A stretch of DNA of 53,556 bases from JAISGQ01 sp964500965 (lineage in GTDB: Bacteria > Bacillota > Clostridia > Oscillospirales > Acutalibacteraceae): the NCBI GenBank assembly GCA_964500965.1, contig CAZCQZ010000010.1:1-53556 (forward strand), written 5' to 3'. Below the pieces are notes generated by a model. That model saw nothing but the letters and a program-made list of their open reading frames with translations, was not told where the DNA came from and did not search any database. Below, in pieces: positions 16,931 through 24,848 of the stretch (positions are counted from its first letter, which is position 1; each line of letters starts with the position of its first letter). The position numbers and the translations under genes were made by a program.

Positions 16931-16967
16931 CGGGGCTGTAAAAAAACGAAAGTTTTTTACAGCCCCG
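16931..16967. terminator. Hairpin terminator between the membrane protein and nnr
   Basis: CGGGGCTGTAAAAAAAC, a GAAA loop, and GTTTTTTACAGCCCCG form a near-perfect stem followed by GATTTTTG. The nnr start lies only 23 bp further on. It belongs to the GGCTGTAAAAA palindrome family seen elsewhere in the window. Confidence 0.75.
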
Positions 16968-16989
16968 GATTTTTGTGCAGGTGATTTAT

Positions 16990-18525
16990 ATGATACTTGA
17001 CAGTAAAAAGACCAAAGAAATTGAAGAAGCGTGTGTAGCCGTCGGCACGAAACATATAGAGCTTATGACAAGAGCCGGTACGGCGGTAGCAAAGCTTGCT
17101 TTGGAAAAATTCGGTGCAGTCGGAAAAAATGCGGCAATATTGTGCGGCAGAGGTCATAACGGCGGAGACGGTTTTGTTGCGGCTTTGGTGCTTGCCAAGG
17201 GCGGTGCAAAGGTCAAAATATTGCTTACCCATGGTTATCCCACAGCCGATGATGATATTAATCTTTTCGATGAGGCGGAGCGTGAGGGGATTAAAAGCCT
17301 GCTTTACACCTCCGATAAAGATAGAATCGAGTTTCTTAACGCACTTGATACTGCCGATATAATTATAGACGGTGTGTGCGGAACAGGCTTCAGGGGAGAG
17401 CTTGACAATGAACTGAAAAGGATTTTCGCACATGTCAACAGCTCACGTGCAAAGGTTGTGGCGATTGACCTGCCGAGCGGAGTTTATGCCGACAGCGGAA
17501 ATGCTTCAGACGGCGCAGTGTGCGCAGATGCAACGGTTACATTTACTTCAAAAAAGCCCTGTCATGTTATTTATCCGGGAGCGGAAAAGTGTGGAAAAAT
17601 TTATGTTGAAAATATCGGAATAGATTGTGAATCACTAACGATTAGTGATGTAGCTGTAGTTGAATCGGATTTTCATAATGTCAAACATTGTTTTCCTCCG
17701 AGAAAAAACAACACCAATAAGGGAGATTACGGAAAACTTCTTGCAATCTGCGGAAGTGAGTACATGCCGGGCGCGGCAGCTTTTGCTGTAAAGGCGGCCG
17801 CACGCACAGGCGTAGGACTTATAAAAAACGTGATTCCGGAGCAGTGCATTCAAGCCGTTGCCGCTCATACTGCTGACTGTACGTACCTGGGCATGAATTC
17901 AAAGCCGGAACATCTCAATGAAACCGACAGAACTGCAATTGTCGATGAGCTGAAATGGGCAGATGTATGTCTAATCGGTTGCGGCATGGGGCTTACGGAC
18001 AGAACGCGGCAGATTGTCAAGCTGGTTATGGAAAATGCGAGGATACCGCTTATTATTGACGCCGATGCTCTTAACTGCATTGCGTGTGACAAAGAGTTGC
18101 TTAAATATGCGAAAAGCGATATAATAATAACACCGCATCCGGGCGAAATGGCGCGGCTTATCGGAAAAACCGCAGAATATGTACAGAACAACAGGCTGAG
18201 CATAGCCGAAAGCTTTGCCGCCGACTATGATGTTACGGTTGTGCTGAAAGGCGCAGGTACTATAATTTCAGCCCCAAACGGGAAAACCTGTGTCAATTCA
18301 ACAGGTAATCCCGGAATGTCAAAAGGCGGCACAGGCGATGTGCTTGCAGGCATTATCGCTTCGCTGAGAGCGCAGAAAATGAACAGCAAAGATTCGGCTG
18401 TGTGCGGAGCGTATATTCACGGAGAGTGCGGTGACAGAGCAGCGGCGGAATTATCCGTTCATGCGATGACGCCCTTTGATATTATCCGCAAACTGCCGGA
18501 GCTGTTTATCGAGCTTGAAAAGTAG
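16990..18525 (+). CDS. nnr: Bifunctional NAD(P)H-hydrate epimerase / dehydratase
   Basis: This 511-residue protein repairs damaged NAD(P)H hydrates. The N-terminal YjeF_N domain (residues about 1-210, with RGHNGGDGFVAA and IDLPSGV) epimerises R- to S-NAD(P)HX. The C-terminal ribokinase-like domain (about 220-505, with TPHPGEMARL and GNPGMSKGGTGDVLAG) dehydrates S-NAD(P)HX using ADP or ATP. The ATG at 16990 was chosen over the GTG at 16975 because AGGTG lies 6-7 bp upstream and the family begins there. No promoter was evident between the preceding hairpin and the start, so read-through or a promoter inside the hairpin region must supply transcription. It converges on rex. Confidence 0.95.
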   Translation: MILDSKKTKEIEEACVAVGTKHIELMTRAGTAVAKLALEKFGAVGKNAAILCGRGHNGGDGFVAALVLAKGGAKVKILLTHGYPTADDDINLFDEAEREGIKSLLYTSDKDRIEFLNALDTADIIIDGVCGTGFRGELDNELKRIFAHVNSSRAKVVAIDLPSGVYADSGNASDGAVCADATVTFTSKKPCHVIYPGAEKCGKIYVENIGIDCESLTISDVAVVESDFHNVKHCFPPRKNNTNKGDYGKLLAICGSEYMPGAAAFAVKAAARTGVGLIKNVIPEQCIQAVAAHTADCTYLGMNSKPEHLNETDRTAIVDELKWADVCLIGCGMGLTDRTRQIVKLVMENARIPLIIDADALNCIACDKELLKYAKSDIIITPHPGEMARLIGKTAEYVQNNRLSIAESFAADYDVTVVLKGAGTIISAPNGKTCVNSTGNPGMSKGGTGDVLAGIIASLRAQKMNSKDSAVCGAYIHGECGDRAAAELSVHAMTPFDIIRKLPELFIELEK

Positions 18526-18532
18526 ATTGCAA

Positions 18533-18579
18533 AAAGGCTACAGACCTGAACTTTTAAGCAAGTCTGGTCTGTAGCCTTT
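18533..18579. terminator. Bidirectional terminator between nnr and rex
   Basis: AAAGGCTACAGACC (18533-18546) pairs perfectly with GGTCTGTAGCCTTT (18566-18579). It sits between convergent genes, and the flanking A and T runs let it serve both strands. Confidence 0.82.
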
Positions 18580-18591
18580 AATTATTGCGGA

Positions 18592-19230
18592 TTATCCGTT
18601 TTTACTTTCGTTCATTCGATAGCATAAAGTCATAAGACTGTCGGTGAGATGAACATTTTCCATGATAACATCGTCATATTTTAATGTCAGGTCAAAATGG
18701 GAAAAATTCCAGAATGAACGAACACCTGCATTGTAAAGTATTTCGGCAATGGGTTCGGCACTTTCATAGGGGAGACACAGAAACGCACAGTCCGGTTTTG
18801 CCTGAATGCAGTATTCCGGCAACTCAACCACATCGCGAACAGTTGTTGCGCCGATAGGCATACCGAAAATTGCAGGGTTGTTGTCAAAAACAGCGTCAAG
18901 GACAAAGCCTCTGTCGGGGAATGAAATATGACCTGCAACAGCCTTGCCCAAATTTCCGACGCCGATAAGCACGGCTTTGAAGCTGTTGTTCAGTCCGAGA
19001 ATTTTCCCGATTTCAGAATGAAGCTTACATATATCATAACCGTAGCCCTGCTGTCCGAAGCCGCCGAAGCAATTAAGGTCGTGGCGAATCTGAGATGCCG
19101 TAAGCCCCATACGCGAAGCAAGCTCGCCGGAAGATATTCTGCTTATACCGGAATCAATCAACCTGCCGAGGAATCTGTAATATCTCGGCAGTCTGCGAAT
19201 CACGGAAATTGAAATTTTATCATCGGACAT
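18592..19230 (-). CDS. rex: Redox-sensing transcriptional repressor Rex
   Basis: This 212-residue protein has the normal Rex length. An N-terminal winged helix (residues about 1-80, containing RLPRYYRFL and SSGELASRMG) precedes a Rossmann NAD(H)-binding domain whose GVGNLGKAVAGH motif lies near 91, and a C-terminal domain-swap helix. Rex represses fermentation and redox genes when the NADH/NAD ratio is low and leaves DNA when NADH binds. It is the last gene after aconitase and isocitrate dehydrogenase, 40 bp downstream, so NADH-generating enzymes and the NADH sensor are probably co-transcribed. A likely target operator is at 9335-9352. Confidence 0.95.
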   Translation of the reverse strand: MSDDKISISVIRRLPRYYRFLGRLIDSGISRISSGELASRMGLTASQIRHDLNCFGGFGQQGYGYDICKLHSEIGKILGLNNSFKAVLIGVGNLGKAVAGHISFPDRGFVLDAVFDNNPAIFGMPIGATTVRDVVELPEYCIQAKPDCAFLCLPYESAEPIAEILYNAGVRSFWNFSHFDLTLKYDDVIMENVHLTDSLMTLCYRMNESKNG

Positions 19231-19270
19231 GGCGTTTCAGCTCCTTGTCGGTTTTTTACCGGAATAAGTG

Positions 19271-20434
19271 TCAGTTGATTTTTTCAACGGTTTCCATGAT
19301 ATAGTCACCGAACTCGCTACAGGTACAGCCGGTGTCACGACCGGTTATAGTAAGCTTTTTCTCGGTGTACATGCAGTAGTCAAGAGCTTTTTCGAGTTTG
19401 TCCGCCTGCTGCTGGAAGCCGATGTGAGAAAGAAGCATAACTGTGGCTCTGAGCATTGAACAGGGGTCGGCGTATTGACCGCGACCCTCGGTAATCATAC
19501 GGGGAGCAGAACCGTGGATAGCTTCAAACATTGAGTATCTTTTGCCGTAGTTAGCACTGCCGGCAGTGCCGACTCCGCCCTGAAATTCTGCCGCTTCATC
19601 GGTGATTATATCGCCGTAAAGGTTAGGCAAAATAAACACCTTGAAATCACGGCGTCTCTTTTCGTCAATGAGCTTTGCGGTCGTAATGTCAATATACCAG
19701 TCGTCGGTTATAATATCGGGATATTCCTTGCCGATTTCCTTGCAGATTCGCAGAAATTTTCCGTCCGTAGTCTTTACGACATTTGCCTTGGTAATAATGG
19801 AAACTCTTTCCTTACCGTTCTTTTTGGCATATTCATAGGCAAGCCTTGCAATACGTTCTGTGCCCTGAGTGGTGGTAACGGTAAAGTCAACAGCAAGGTC
19901 ATCGGAAACATTTGTGCCGTCGGAGCCGAGGGTGTATGCGCCCTCGGTATTTTCGCGGAAAAATGTCCAGTCAATACCCTGGTCAGGCACTTTTACGGGA
20001 CGGACATTCGCAAACAGGTCAAGCTCCTTACGCATGGCAACGTTTGCGCTTTCGATATTAGGCCACGGGTCACCGGCTCTGGGTGTTGTGGTGGGTCCTT
20101 TAAGAATAACGTGGCAGGCTTTAAGCTCGGCAAGCACATCATCGGGGATAGGCTTCATGCAGGCTACACGGTTTTCAATGGTAAGACCGTCAATATAGCG
20201 AAGCTCAACTTTGCCCGATGCGATTTCGTTCTTGAGAAGAAATTCAAGAACACGTGCGGATTCCTTTGTAATAATCGGTCCGATGCCGTCGCCGCCGCAT
20301 ACGCCGATAATTATTTTGTCAAGCTTTTCAAAATCGACGAAATCCTCGCCGTTTTTCATTCTGTCAACACGCTCAAGCTGCTTGAGCATAACCTTTTCAA
20401 ACTGCGCAACGGCAGCTTCGATTCTCTTATCCAT
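19271..20434 (-). CDS. icd: Isocitrate dehydrogenase (isocitrate/isopropylmalate DH family)
   Basis: This 387-residue beta-decarboxylating dehydrogenase has the family layout: GGDGIGP near residue 50, the substrate-binding FRENTEGAYT, and LYGDIITDEAAEFQGGVGTAGSAN for metal and cofactor. It converts isocitrate to 2-oxoglutarate. The cofactor-selecting residues after HGSAP are Arg-Met, neither the Lys-Tyr of NADP enzymes nor the Asp-Ile of NAD enzymes, so cofactor use is uncertain. The ATG at 20434 is preferred to the GTG at 20443 because AAGGAG is properly spaced for it. It lies 12 bp after the aconitase gene. An unusually long N-terminal extension of about 40 residues precedes the fold. Confidence 0.9.
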   Translation of the reverse strand: MDKRIEAAVAQFEKVMLKQLERVDRMKNGEDFVDFEKLDKIIIGVCGGDGIGPIITKESARVLEFLLKNEIASGKVELRYIDGLTIENRVACMKPIPDDVLAELKACHVILKGPTTTPRAGDPWPNIESANVAMRKELDLFANVRPVKVPDQGIDWTFFRENTEGAYTLGSDGTNVSDDLAVDFTVTTTQGTERIARLAYEYAKKNGKERVSIITKANVVKTTDGKFLRICKEIGKEYPDIITDDWYIDITTAKLIDEKRRRDFKVFILPNLYGDIITDEAAEFQGGVGTAGSANYGKRYSMFEAIHGSAPRMITEGRGQYADPCSMLRATVMLLSHIGFQQQADKLEKALDYCMYTEKKLTITGRDTGCTCSEFGDYIMETVEKIN

Positions 20435-20446
20435 TTTCAGCACTCC

Positions 20447-22375
20447 TTAGGCATTTTCTCTTGTGTAGTCAAGCAATCCTCCTGCCAGCAGAATGTCACG
20501 CTGACGTGAAGAAATGTTGCAGGATGCGGTAAATTCCGTGCCTTTTGTAATGTTTTTGACGGTCACATTGCCGACGCCCACAAGCTCACGGAGGTTGGCA
20601 ATTTCAAGCTCGTCCATCTGGTCGATTCCGTCATAATCATCGGGATTATCAAAAGTGAATGGAATAATCCCGGCGTTTACAAGGTTTGCCATGTGAATAC
20701 GTGCAAAGGATTTAACGATTACGGCTTTGACACCGAGATAAAGAGGAACAAGTGCGGCATGTTCACGTGACGACCCCTGACCGTAATTGCTTCCGCCGAT
20801 AACAATACCCTTGCCCTCGGCTTTGCATCTTTCGGGAAATTCCCTGTCGCATACGCCGAAGCAATACTGTGAAAGATAGGGAATATTGGAACGGTAGGGA
20901 AGAATTTTCGAGCCGGCAGGCATAATGTGGTCTGTGGTAATATTGTCACCGACTTTAAGCACAGCCTTTGCTTCAATGGTTTCCGGCATCGGCGCAGTTG
21001 TGGGGAACGGCTTGATATTAGGACCGCGAAGTATTTCAACATTGTCCATTTCCTTAACAGGAGCAGGCGCGGTTATCATATTATCATTGATAAGGAAAGC
21101 TTTCGGCAGGTCAATTGCAATTGCATCACCGAGTTTTCGCGGGTCGGTAAAAACACCTGCAATAGCACTTACGGCGGCGGTTTCCGGGCTTACAAGATAA
21201 ATCTGTCCGTCGGCAGTGCCGCTTCTGCCCTCAAAATTTCTGTTAAAAGTTCTGAGGGAAATGCCCTTTGAATTGGGAGACTGACCCATACCTATACACG
21301 GTCCGCAGGCACATTCAAGTATTCTTGCGCCGGAGGCGATAATATCGGCAAGCGCACCGTTCTGAGCCAGCATATTGTAAACCTGCTTAGAGCCGGGAGC
21401 AATGCCGAGGCTGACATCGGGATGTACGGTTTTACCCTTGAGAATTGCCGCAACTCTCATAAGGTCAAGATAGCTTGAGTTTGTGCATGAACCAATCAAA
21501 ACCTGGTCAATCTTTTTACCCTCAAGCTTCTCAATGGGAATGATGTTATCGGGACTGTGAGGAGCGGCTGCAAGGGGCTGCAAATCCGAAAGGTTAATAT
21601 CGTAGGTTTCGTCATAAATCGCATCATCGTCCGATTTAAGCTCAACCCAAACGTCCTCTCTTTCCTGAGCTTTCAGGAAAGAACGCGTTACTTCATCGGA
21701 GGGGAAAATAGAGGTGGTTGCGCCAAGCTCCGCGCCCATATTGGTGATAGTGGCTCTTTCGGGAACGGTAAGTGTAGAAACGCCTTCGCCGCCGTATTCG
21801 ATTATCTTGCCGACGCCGCCCTTAACGGACAAAAGCTTTAAAACCTCAAGGATAACGTCCTTTGCGCTGACCCAGGGAGAAAGCTTTCCGGTAAGATTGA
21901 TTCTTACCATTTTCGGCATTGTAATGTAATAAGCACCGCCGCCCATTGATACGGCAACATCAAGACCGCCTGCGCCCATTGCAAGCATACCGATACCGCC
22001 GCCTGTGGGGGTATGGCTATCGGACCCGATAAGGGTTTTTCCCGGAGCGCCGAAGCGTTCAAGATGTACCTGATGGCAGATGCCGTTGCCGGGGCGAGAG
22101 TACCATATACCGTGTTTTTTGGCAACGCTCTGAATGTATCTGTGGTCATCGGCGTTTTCAAAGCCGGTCTGGAGAGTGTTGTGGTCGATGTAGGCGACAG
22201 AACGCTCGGTTTTTACACGGGGAACTCCGATAGCTTCAAATTCAAGATAAGCCATAGTTCCGGTAGCGTCCTGAGTAAGTGTCTGGTCGATACGCAGTCC
22301 GATTTCTTCACCGACTTTCATTTCGCCGGAGAGAAGATGAGACTTGATAATTTTCTGCGCAATGGTGTATCCCAT
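20447..22375 (-). CDS. acn: Aconitate hydratase
   Basis: This 642-residue aconitase is of the shorter type related to mitochondrial aconitase. Cysteines of the [4Fe-4S] cluster are visible in IGSCTNSSYLD and CACGPCIGMG. SDSHTPTGGG and the C-terminal swivel-domain motif GGSNYGQGSSREHAA are present. It isomerises citrate to isocitrate through cis-aconitate. The ATG at 22375 follows GAGGTGG; the GTG at 22384 lies inside the ribosome-binding site and is rejected. It is first in the acn-icd-rex operon. Citrate synthase is not in the window, so the source of citrate is not visible. Confidence 0.95.
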   Translation of the reverse strand: MGYTIAQKIIKSHLLSGEMKVGEEIGLRIDQTLTQDATGTMAYLEFEAIGVPRVKTERSVAYIDHNTLQTGFENADDHRYIQSVAKKHGIWYSRPGNGICHQVHLERFGAPGKTLIGSDSHTPTGGGIGMLAMGAGGLDVAVSMGGGAYYITMPKMVRINLTGKLSPWVSAKDVILEVLKLLSVKGGVGKIIEYGGEGVSTLTVPERATITNMGAELGATTSIFPSDEVTRSFLKAQEREDVWVELKSDDDAIYDETYDINLSDLQPLAAAPHSPDNIIPIEKLEGKKIDQVLIGSCTNSSYLDLMRVAAILKGKTVHPDVSLGIAPGSKQVYNMLAQNGALADIIASGARILECACGPCIGMGQSPNSKGISLRTFNRNFEGRSGTADGQIYLVSPETAAVSAIAGVFTDPRKLGDAIAIDLPKAFLINDNMITAPAPVKEMDNVEILRGPNIKPFPTTAPMPETIEAKAVLKVGDNITTDHIMPAGSKILPYRSNIPYLSQYCFGVCDREFPERCKAEGKGIVIGGSNYGQGSSREHAALVPLYLGVKAVIVKSFARIHMANLVNAGIIPFTFDNPDDYDGIDQMDELEIANLRELVGVGNVTVKNITKGTEFTASCNISSRQRDILLAGGLLDYTRENA

Positions 22376-22408
22376 TTTTACCACCTCTGATGTATTAGAT
22401 TATTATAT

Positions 22409-22437
22409 ATTATCTTATAAAAAATCCACATTGTCAA
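22409..22437 (-). promoter_or_regulatory. Sigma-A promoter of acn-icd-rex
   Basis: On the minus strand a consensus TTGACA (22437-22432) and GATAAT (22414-22409) are 17 bp apart, 33 bp upstream of the ATG. I see no clear Rex box over this promoter. Confidence 0.7.
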
Positions 22438-22481
22438 TCCTTTAACGCAAAGGTTTGACACTAAATATTGTGCTTTATCGG

Positions 22482-22510
22482 TTGCGAATATTGTTAATTT
22501 GTGATATAAT
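22482..22510 (+). promoter_or_regulatory. Sigma-A promoter for the leader RNA / tepA transcript
   Basis: TTGCGA (22482-22487) and a consensus TATAAT (22505-22510) are separated by 17 bp. Transcription should begin near 22517, just ahead of a long hairpin, nearly 190 bp before the first gene. Confidence 0.62.
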
Positions 22511-22516
22511 AACCTC

Positions 22517-22637
22517 ACAACCTCACGGCATTAGCGAAAGTTTTGATAATCAAGCCTTTCGATGCCTGAGAGAACATTGGTATCTAAATTGCGGCTTTGC
22601 CGCTTGGTGCTTTGCACAAGTATTTATGATACAATAA
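22517..22637 (+). ncRNA. Putative structured leader or small RNA
   Basis: Three successive hairpins follow the promoter. The first (22522-22570) is long: CTCA/TGAG, GGCAT/ATGCC, CGAAAG/CTTTCG and TTG/CAA pair in order, interrupted by small bulges. The second is GCGGC-TTT-GCCGC (22591-22603). The third pairs CTT-GTGC with GCAC-AAG (22603-22620), sharing one base with the second. No run of T follows, so I cannot see a terminator. It could be a cis-acting leader of the tepA transcript or an independent small RNA. I do not recognise a riboswitch, 6S, SRP or T-box core. This element and the two flanking promoters account for most of the 328 bp without a gene (22376-22703). Confidence 0.4.
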
Positions 22638-22703
22638 AATAAATCCCATTGTTTATGAATATACGCAATTGTTGCGGAAATGCTATTCCATGAGGTGAAG
22701 CTC

Positions 22704-23414
22704 ATGGATAAAGAGCGAGAAAGGCATGACAATGAAGATGAAGTAATGAGCCCCGATGATATTGAACGGATAAAGGATTTAAGCGCATCGACCACAAACG
22801 GCAGGCATGTGCTTCATTGCATATCAATAATCGGGCAAATTGAGGGTCATCAGGTTTTGCCGTCACAGAATAAGACAACCAGGTATGAGCATATACTTCC
22901 TCAGCTTGTGGCGATTGAAGAAGCCGAGGAAATCGAGGGTCTGATAATGCTGCTCAATACTGTCGGCGGTGATGTGGAGGCAGGACTGGCTATAGCCGAG
23001 CTTGTTGCCGGAATGAAAAAGCCTACGGTGTCGCTGGTTTTAGGCGGCGGTCATTCAATAGGCGTTCCTCTGGCTGTGTCCGCAAAGCGCTCGTTTATTG
23101 TGCCGTCCGCAACGATGACCATACACCCGGTACGTATGAGCGGACTTGTGCTGGGTGTACCGCAGACTCTTTCGTATTTTGACAAAATGCAGGAACGTAT
23201 AACGCGATTTGTCGCAAATAATTCAAATATTTCTCCCGAACGTTTTCTTGAGCTTTCACGCACAGTCGGTGAAATGGTTATGGACGTTGGAACAGTTCTT
23301 GACGGTGAACAGGCCGTTGAAGAAGGGCTGATAGATGAGCTGGGAACGCTTTCCGATGCTATAAAGTGGCTATATAAGGAAATCGAGCGTGGGGAGGAAA
23401 GCAGAAATGTTTAG
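22704..23414 (+). CDS. tepA: TepA-like ClpP-family serine protease
   Basis: This 236-residue protein has a ClpP/crotonase fold. The nucleophile Ser lies in GGGHSIGVPLA and the His probably in MTIHPVRMSG, the two spaced as in TepA of Bacillus. It lacks a signal peptide, and the first 35 residues are charged. TepA-like proteins have been linked to secretion and signal-peptide turnover in Bacillus. The ATG at 22704 has GAGGTG 6 bp upstream and is preferred to the ATG at 22680. As in Bacillus, a small ORF follows and an ftsK/spoIIIE gene lies nearby, here with uppP inserted. Confidence 0.85.
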   Translation: MDKERERHDNEDEVMSPDDIERIKDLSASTTNGRHVLHCISIIGQIEGHQVLPSQNKTTRYEHILPQLVAIEEAEEIEGLIMLLNTVGGDVEAGLAIAELVAGMKKPTVSLVLGGGHSIGVPLAVSAKRSFIVPSATMTIHPVRMSGLVLGVPQTLSYFDKMQERITRFVANNSNISPERFLELSRTVGEMVMDVGTVLDGEQAVEEGLIDELGTLSDAIKWLYKEIERGEESRNV

Positions 23415-23613
23415 CACATTACTGTGGTATTTTGATTATGATGCAGAGAGACACGCTGACGGGGATTTCGTAAAAGCCCGTGATGACGATTGTAACGAAT
23501 ATTGTTTTCGTGACGGCAAGCTTTATGCCAATGGAATTATTTTGACAAATATGAGAGGCTGTTTTGAAAATCGCCGTTCGACCGTAGCGGATAAAAAGAA
23601 CGGTGAATACTGA
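23407..23613 (+). CDS. Small protein downstream of tepA, unknown function
   Basis: This 68-residue protein is translated from an ATG that overlaps the tepA stop by 8 bp, with GGAGG about 10 bp upstream, so coupled expression is likely. It is acidic to neutral, has an aromatic N-terminus (LLWYFDYD) and no transmembrane segment. Its position matches the YlzJ-like gene next to tepA in bacilli, but the sequence does not clearly resemble YlzJ, so I leave it unnamed. Confidence 0.6.
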   Translation: MFSTLLWYFDYDAERHADGDFVKARDDDCNEYCFRDGKLYANGIILTNMRGCFENRRSTVADKKNGEY

Positions 23614-23614
23614 T

Positions 23615-23641
23615 GTAAAGAGCTGCTTTGCGGCTCTTTAC
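23615..23641 (+). terminator. Hairpin after the tepA operon
   Basis: GTAAAGAGC and GCTCTTTAC form a perfect 9 bp stem around a 9-base loop, directly after the small ORF. The T-tract downstream is weak, so termination may be partial. Confidence 0.5.
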
Positions 23642-23662
23642 AGGGTAATTTACATAATTTTC

Positions 23663-23691
23663 TTGAAAAAACGCATAGCATGGTATATTAT
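23663..23691 (+). promoter_or_regulatory. Sigma-A promoter for uppP
   Basis: TTGAAA (23663-23668) and TATTAT (23686-23691) are 17 bp apart, 31 bp upstream of the uppP ATG. Confidence 0.6.
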
Positions 23692-23722
23692 TATATTTAT
23701 TGAAATGCAAGGGAGAGTACAT

Positions 23723-24832
23723 ATGAGCTTTTTTGATGTAATTTTTCAGGCGATAATTCAGGGATTGACAGAGTTTTTGCCTGTTTCCAGCAGTGGTCAT
23801 GTATCATTGTACCAGCATATTTCAGGCAACAGCGGTGACGGCTCGCAGACATTTACACTGTTATTGCATCTGGGAACGCTTGTTGCGGTTTTCGTGGCGT
23901 ACCGCAAGCTTATTGCCGACCTTATTGTTGAATTTTTCAAAATGTGCGGTGACGGCTGGCATTGGACGGTTGACCGTATAAAAATTTTATGGCTCAAAAT
24001 CAGTAAAAAGCCTTGCGAAAAGGCAAAAAACGATGCATTTAAAATGCCCGAAATGAATACGGTGCGCCGTATGGTTGTTATGGTAATCGTTGCGTCGGCA
24101 TGGGCAATACTGCTGTTTCTGCCGGTATTCGGCGGTTTGGATCTTACAATGGCAGACGGCGAGCCTGTTAAAGATATGGCTGACCTTTCTACATATTTTT
24201 CCGAAGACAGGGGAATCCTTGCCGAGGGACTGTTCCTGCTTGTTACCGGCGTGCTGTTACTTTACTCTACGCACCTTTCCAAAACGAGAGAGGGCAGTGA
24301 AAAAATCACTCTCAAAAACGCAAGTGCAATGGGTATTGCCCAGTGCTTTGCATCAATGCCCGGTATAAGCCGTTCGGGCTCTACCACTACGGTCGGCATG
24401 ATAAGCGGTCTTGATAAAAACACCGCGCTTAATATGTCGTTTATAATGAGTATACCGGCTGTACTTGCAGCGACATTGCTTGATATTAAGGAAGAATTTA
24501 TTGATACACCGGCGGCTGAGAGAACTCTCAATTTTACCTTGTTAGATGCTTTTGTCGGCATTGTCATAGCCGCAGTTGTAGGTATACTGGCAATTGTCGG
24601 TCTTAAATGGATTGTCAGCAACAACAAGCTGAACTATTTCGGCTGGTATTGCCTTGCAATGGGCTTTGCGGTTATAGTTGTTGCCGTTGTTGAATATGCA
24701 ACCGGAAACAACATTTTCACCGGAGAGCCGATGAAAAATGTAAAAGACATAATCGAGGTATCCGCAACAGATATTTCCGAATCCGATTTTCTCTCGGTTA
24801 CTGATATAATCAGTGCCGCCTCAATAGGATAA
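23723..24832 (+). CDS. uppP: Undecaprenyl-diphosphatase (bacitracin resistance type)
   Basis: This 369-residue polytopic membrane protein carries both BacA/UppP signatures: EFLPVSSSGHV near residue 18 and PGISRSGSTT near 215. It dephosphorylates undecaprenyl diphosphate to recycle the lipid carrier for peptidoglycan and teichoic acid synthesis. At 369 residues it is roughly 90 longer than usual. The extra length lies in a charged insertion of about residues 75-165, with a short hydrophobic segment, and a soluble acidic tail of about 40 residues after the last helix. The start is set by GGGAGAG upstream of the ATG at 23723; the frame continues upstream without similarity. Confidence 0.93.
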   Translation: MSFFDVIFQAIIQGLTEFLPVSSSGHVSLYQHISGNSGDGSQTFTLLLHLGTLVAVFVAYRKLIADLIVEFFKMCGDGWHWTVDRIKILWLKISKKPCEKAKNDAFKMPEMNTVRRMVVMVIVASAWAILLFLPVFGGLDLTMADGEPVKDMADLSTYFSEDRGILAEGLFLLVTGVLLLYSTHLSKTREGSEKITLKNASAMGIAQCFASMPGISRSGSTTTVGMISGLDKNTALNMSFIMSIPAVLAATLLDIKEEFIDTPAAERTLNFTLLDAFVGIVIAAVVGILAIVGLKWIVSNNKLNYFGWYCLAMGFAVIVVAVVEYATGNNIFTGEPMKNVKDIIEVSATDISESDFLSVTDIISAASIG

Positions 24833-24848
24833 ACAAGGTGGTTTAAAG

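Noticed and set aside
16975..16989. GTG at 16975 as the nnr start
   Set aside because: It lies right after the terminator hairpin without a ribosome-binding site; the ATG at 16990 has AGGTG upstream and fits the family start.
22499..22520. TTGTGA-N10-TCACAA as a Crp/Fnr-type site
   Set aside because: The spacer is 10 bases between the half sites instead of about 6, and the sequence overlaps the promoter -10 and the start region. It is probably chance.
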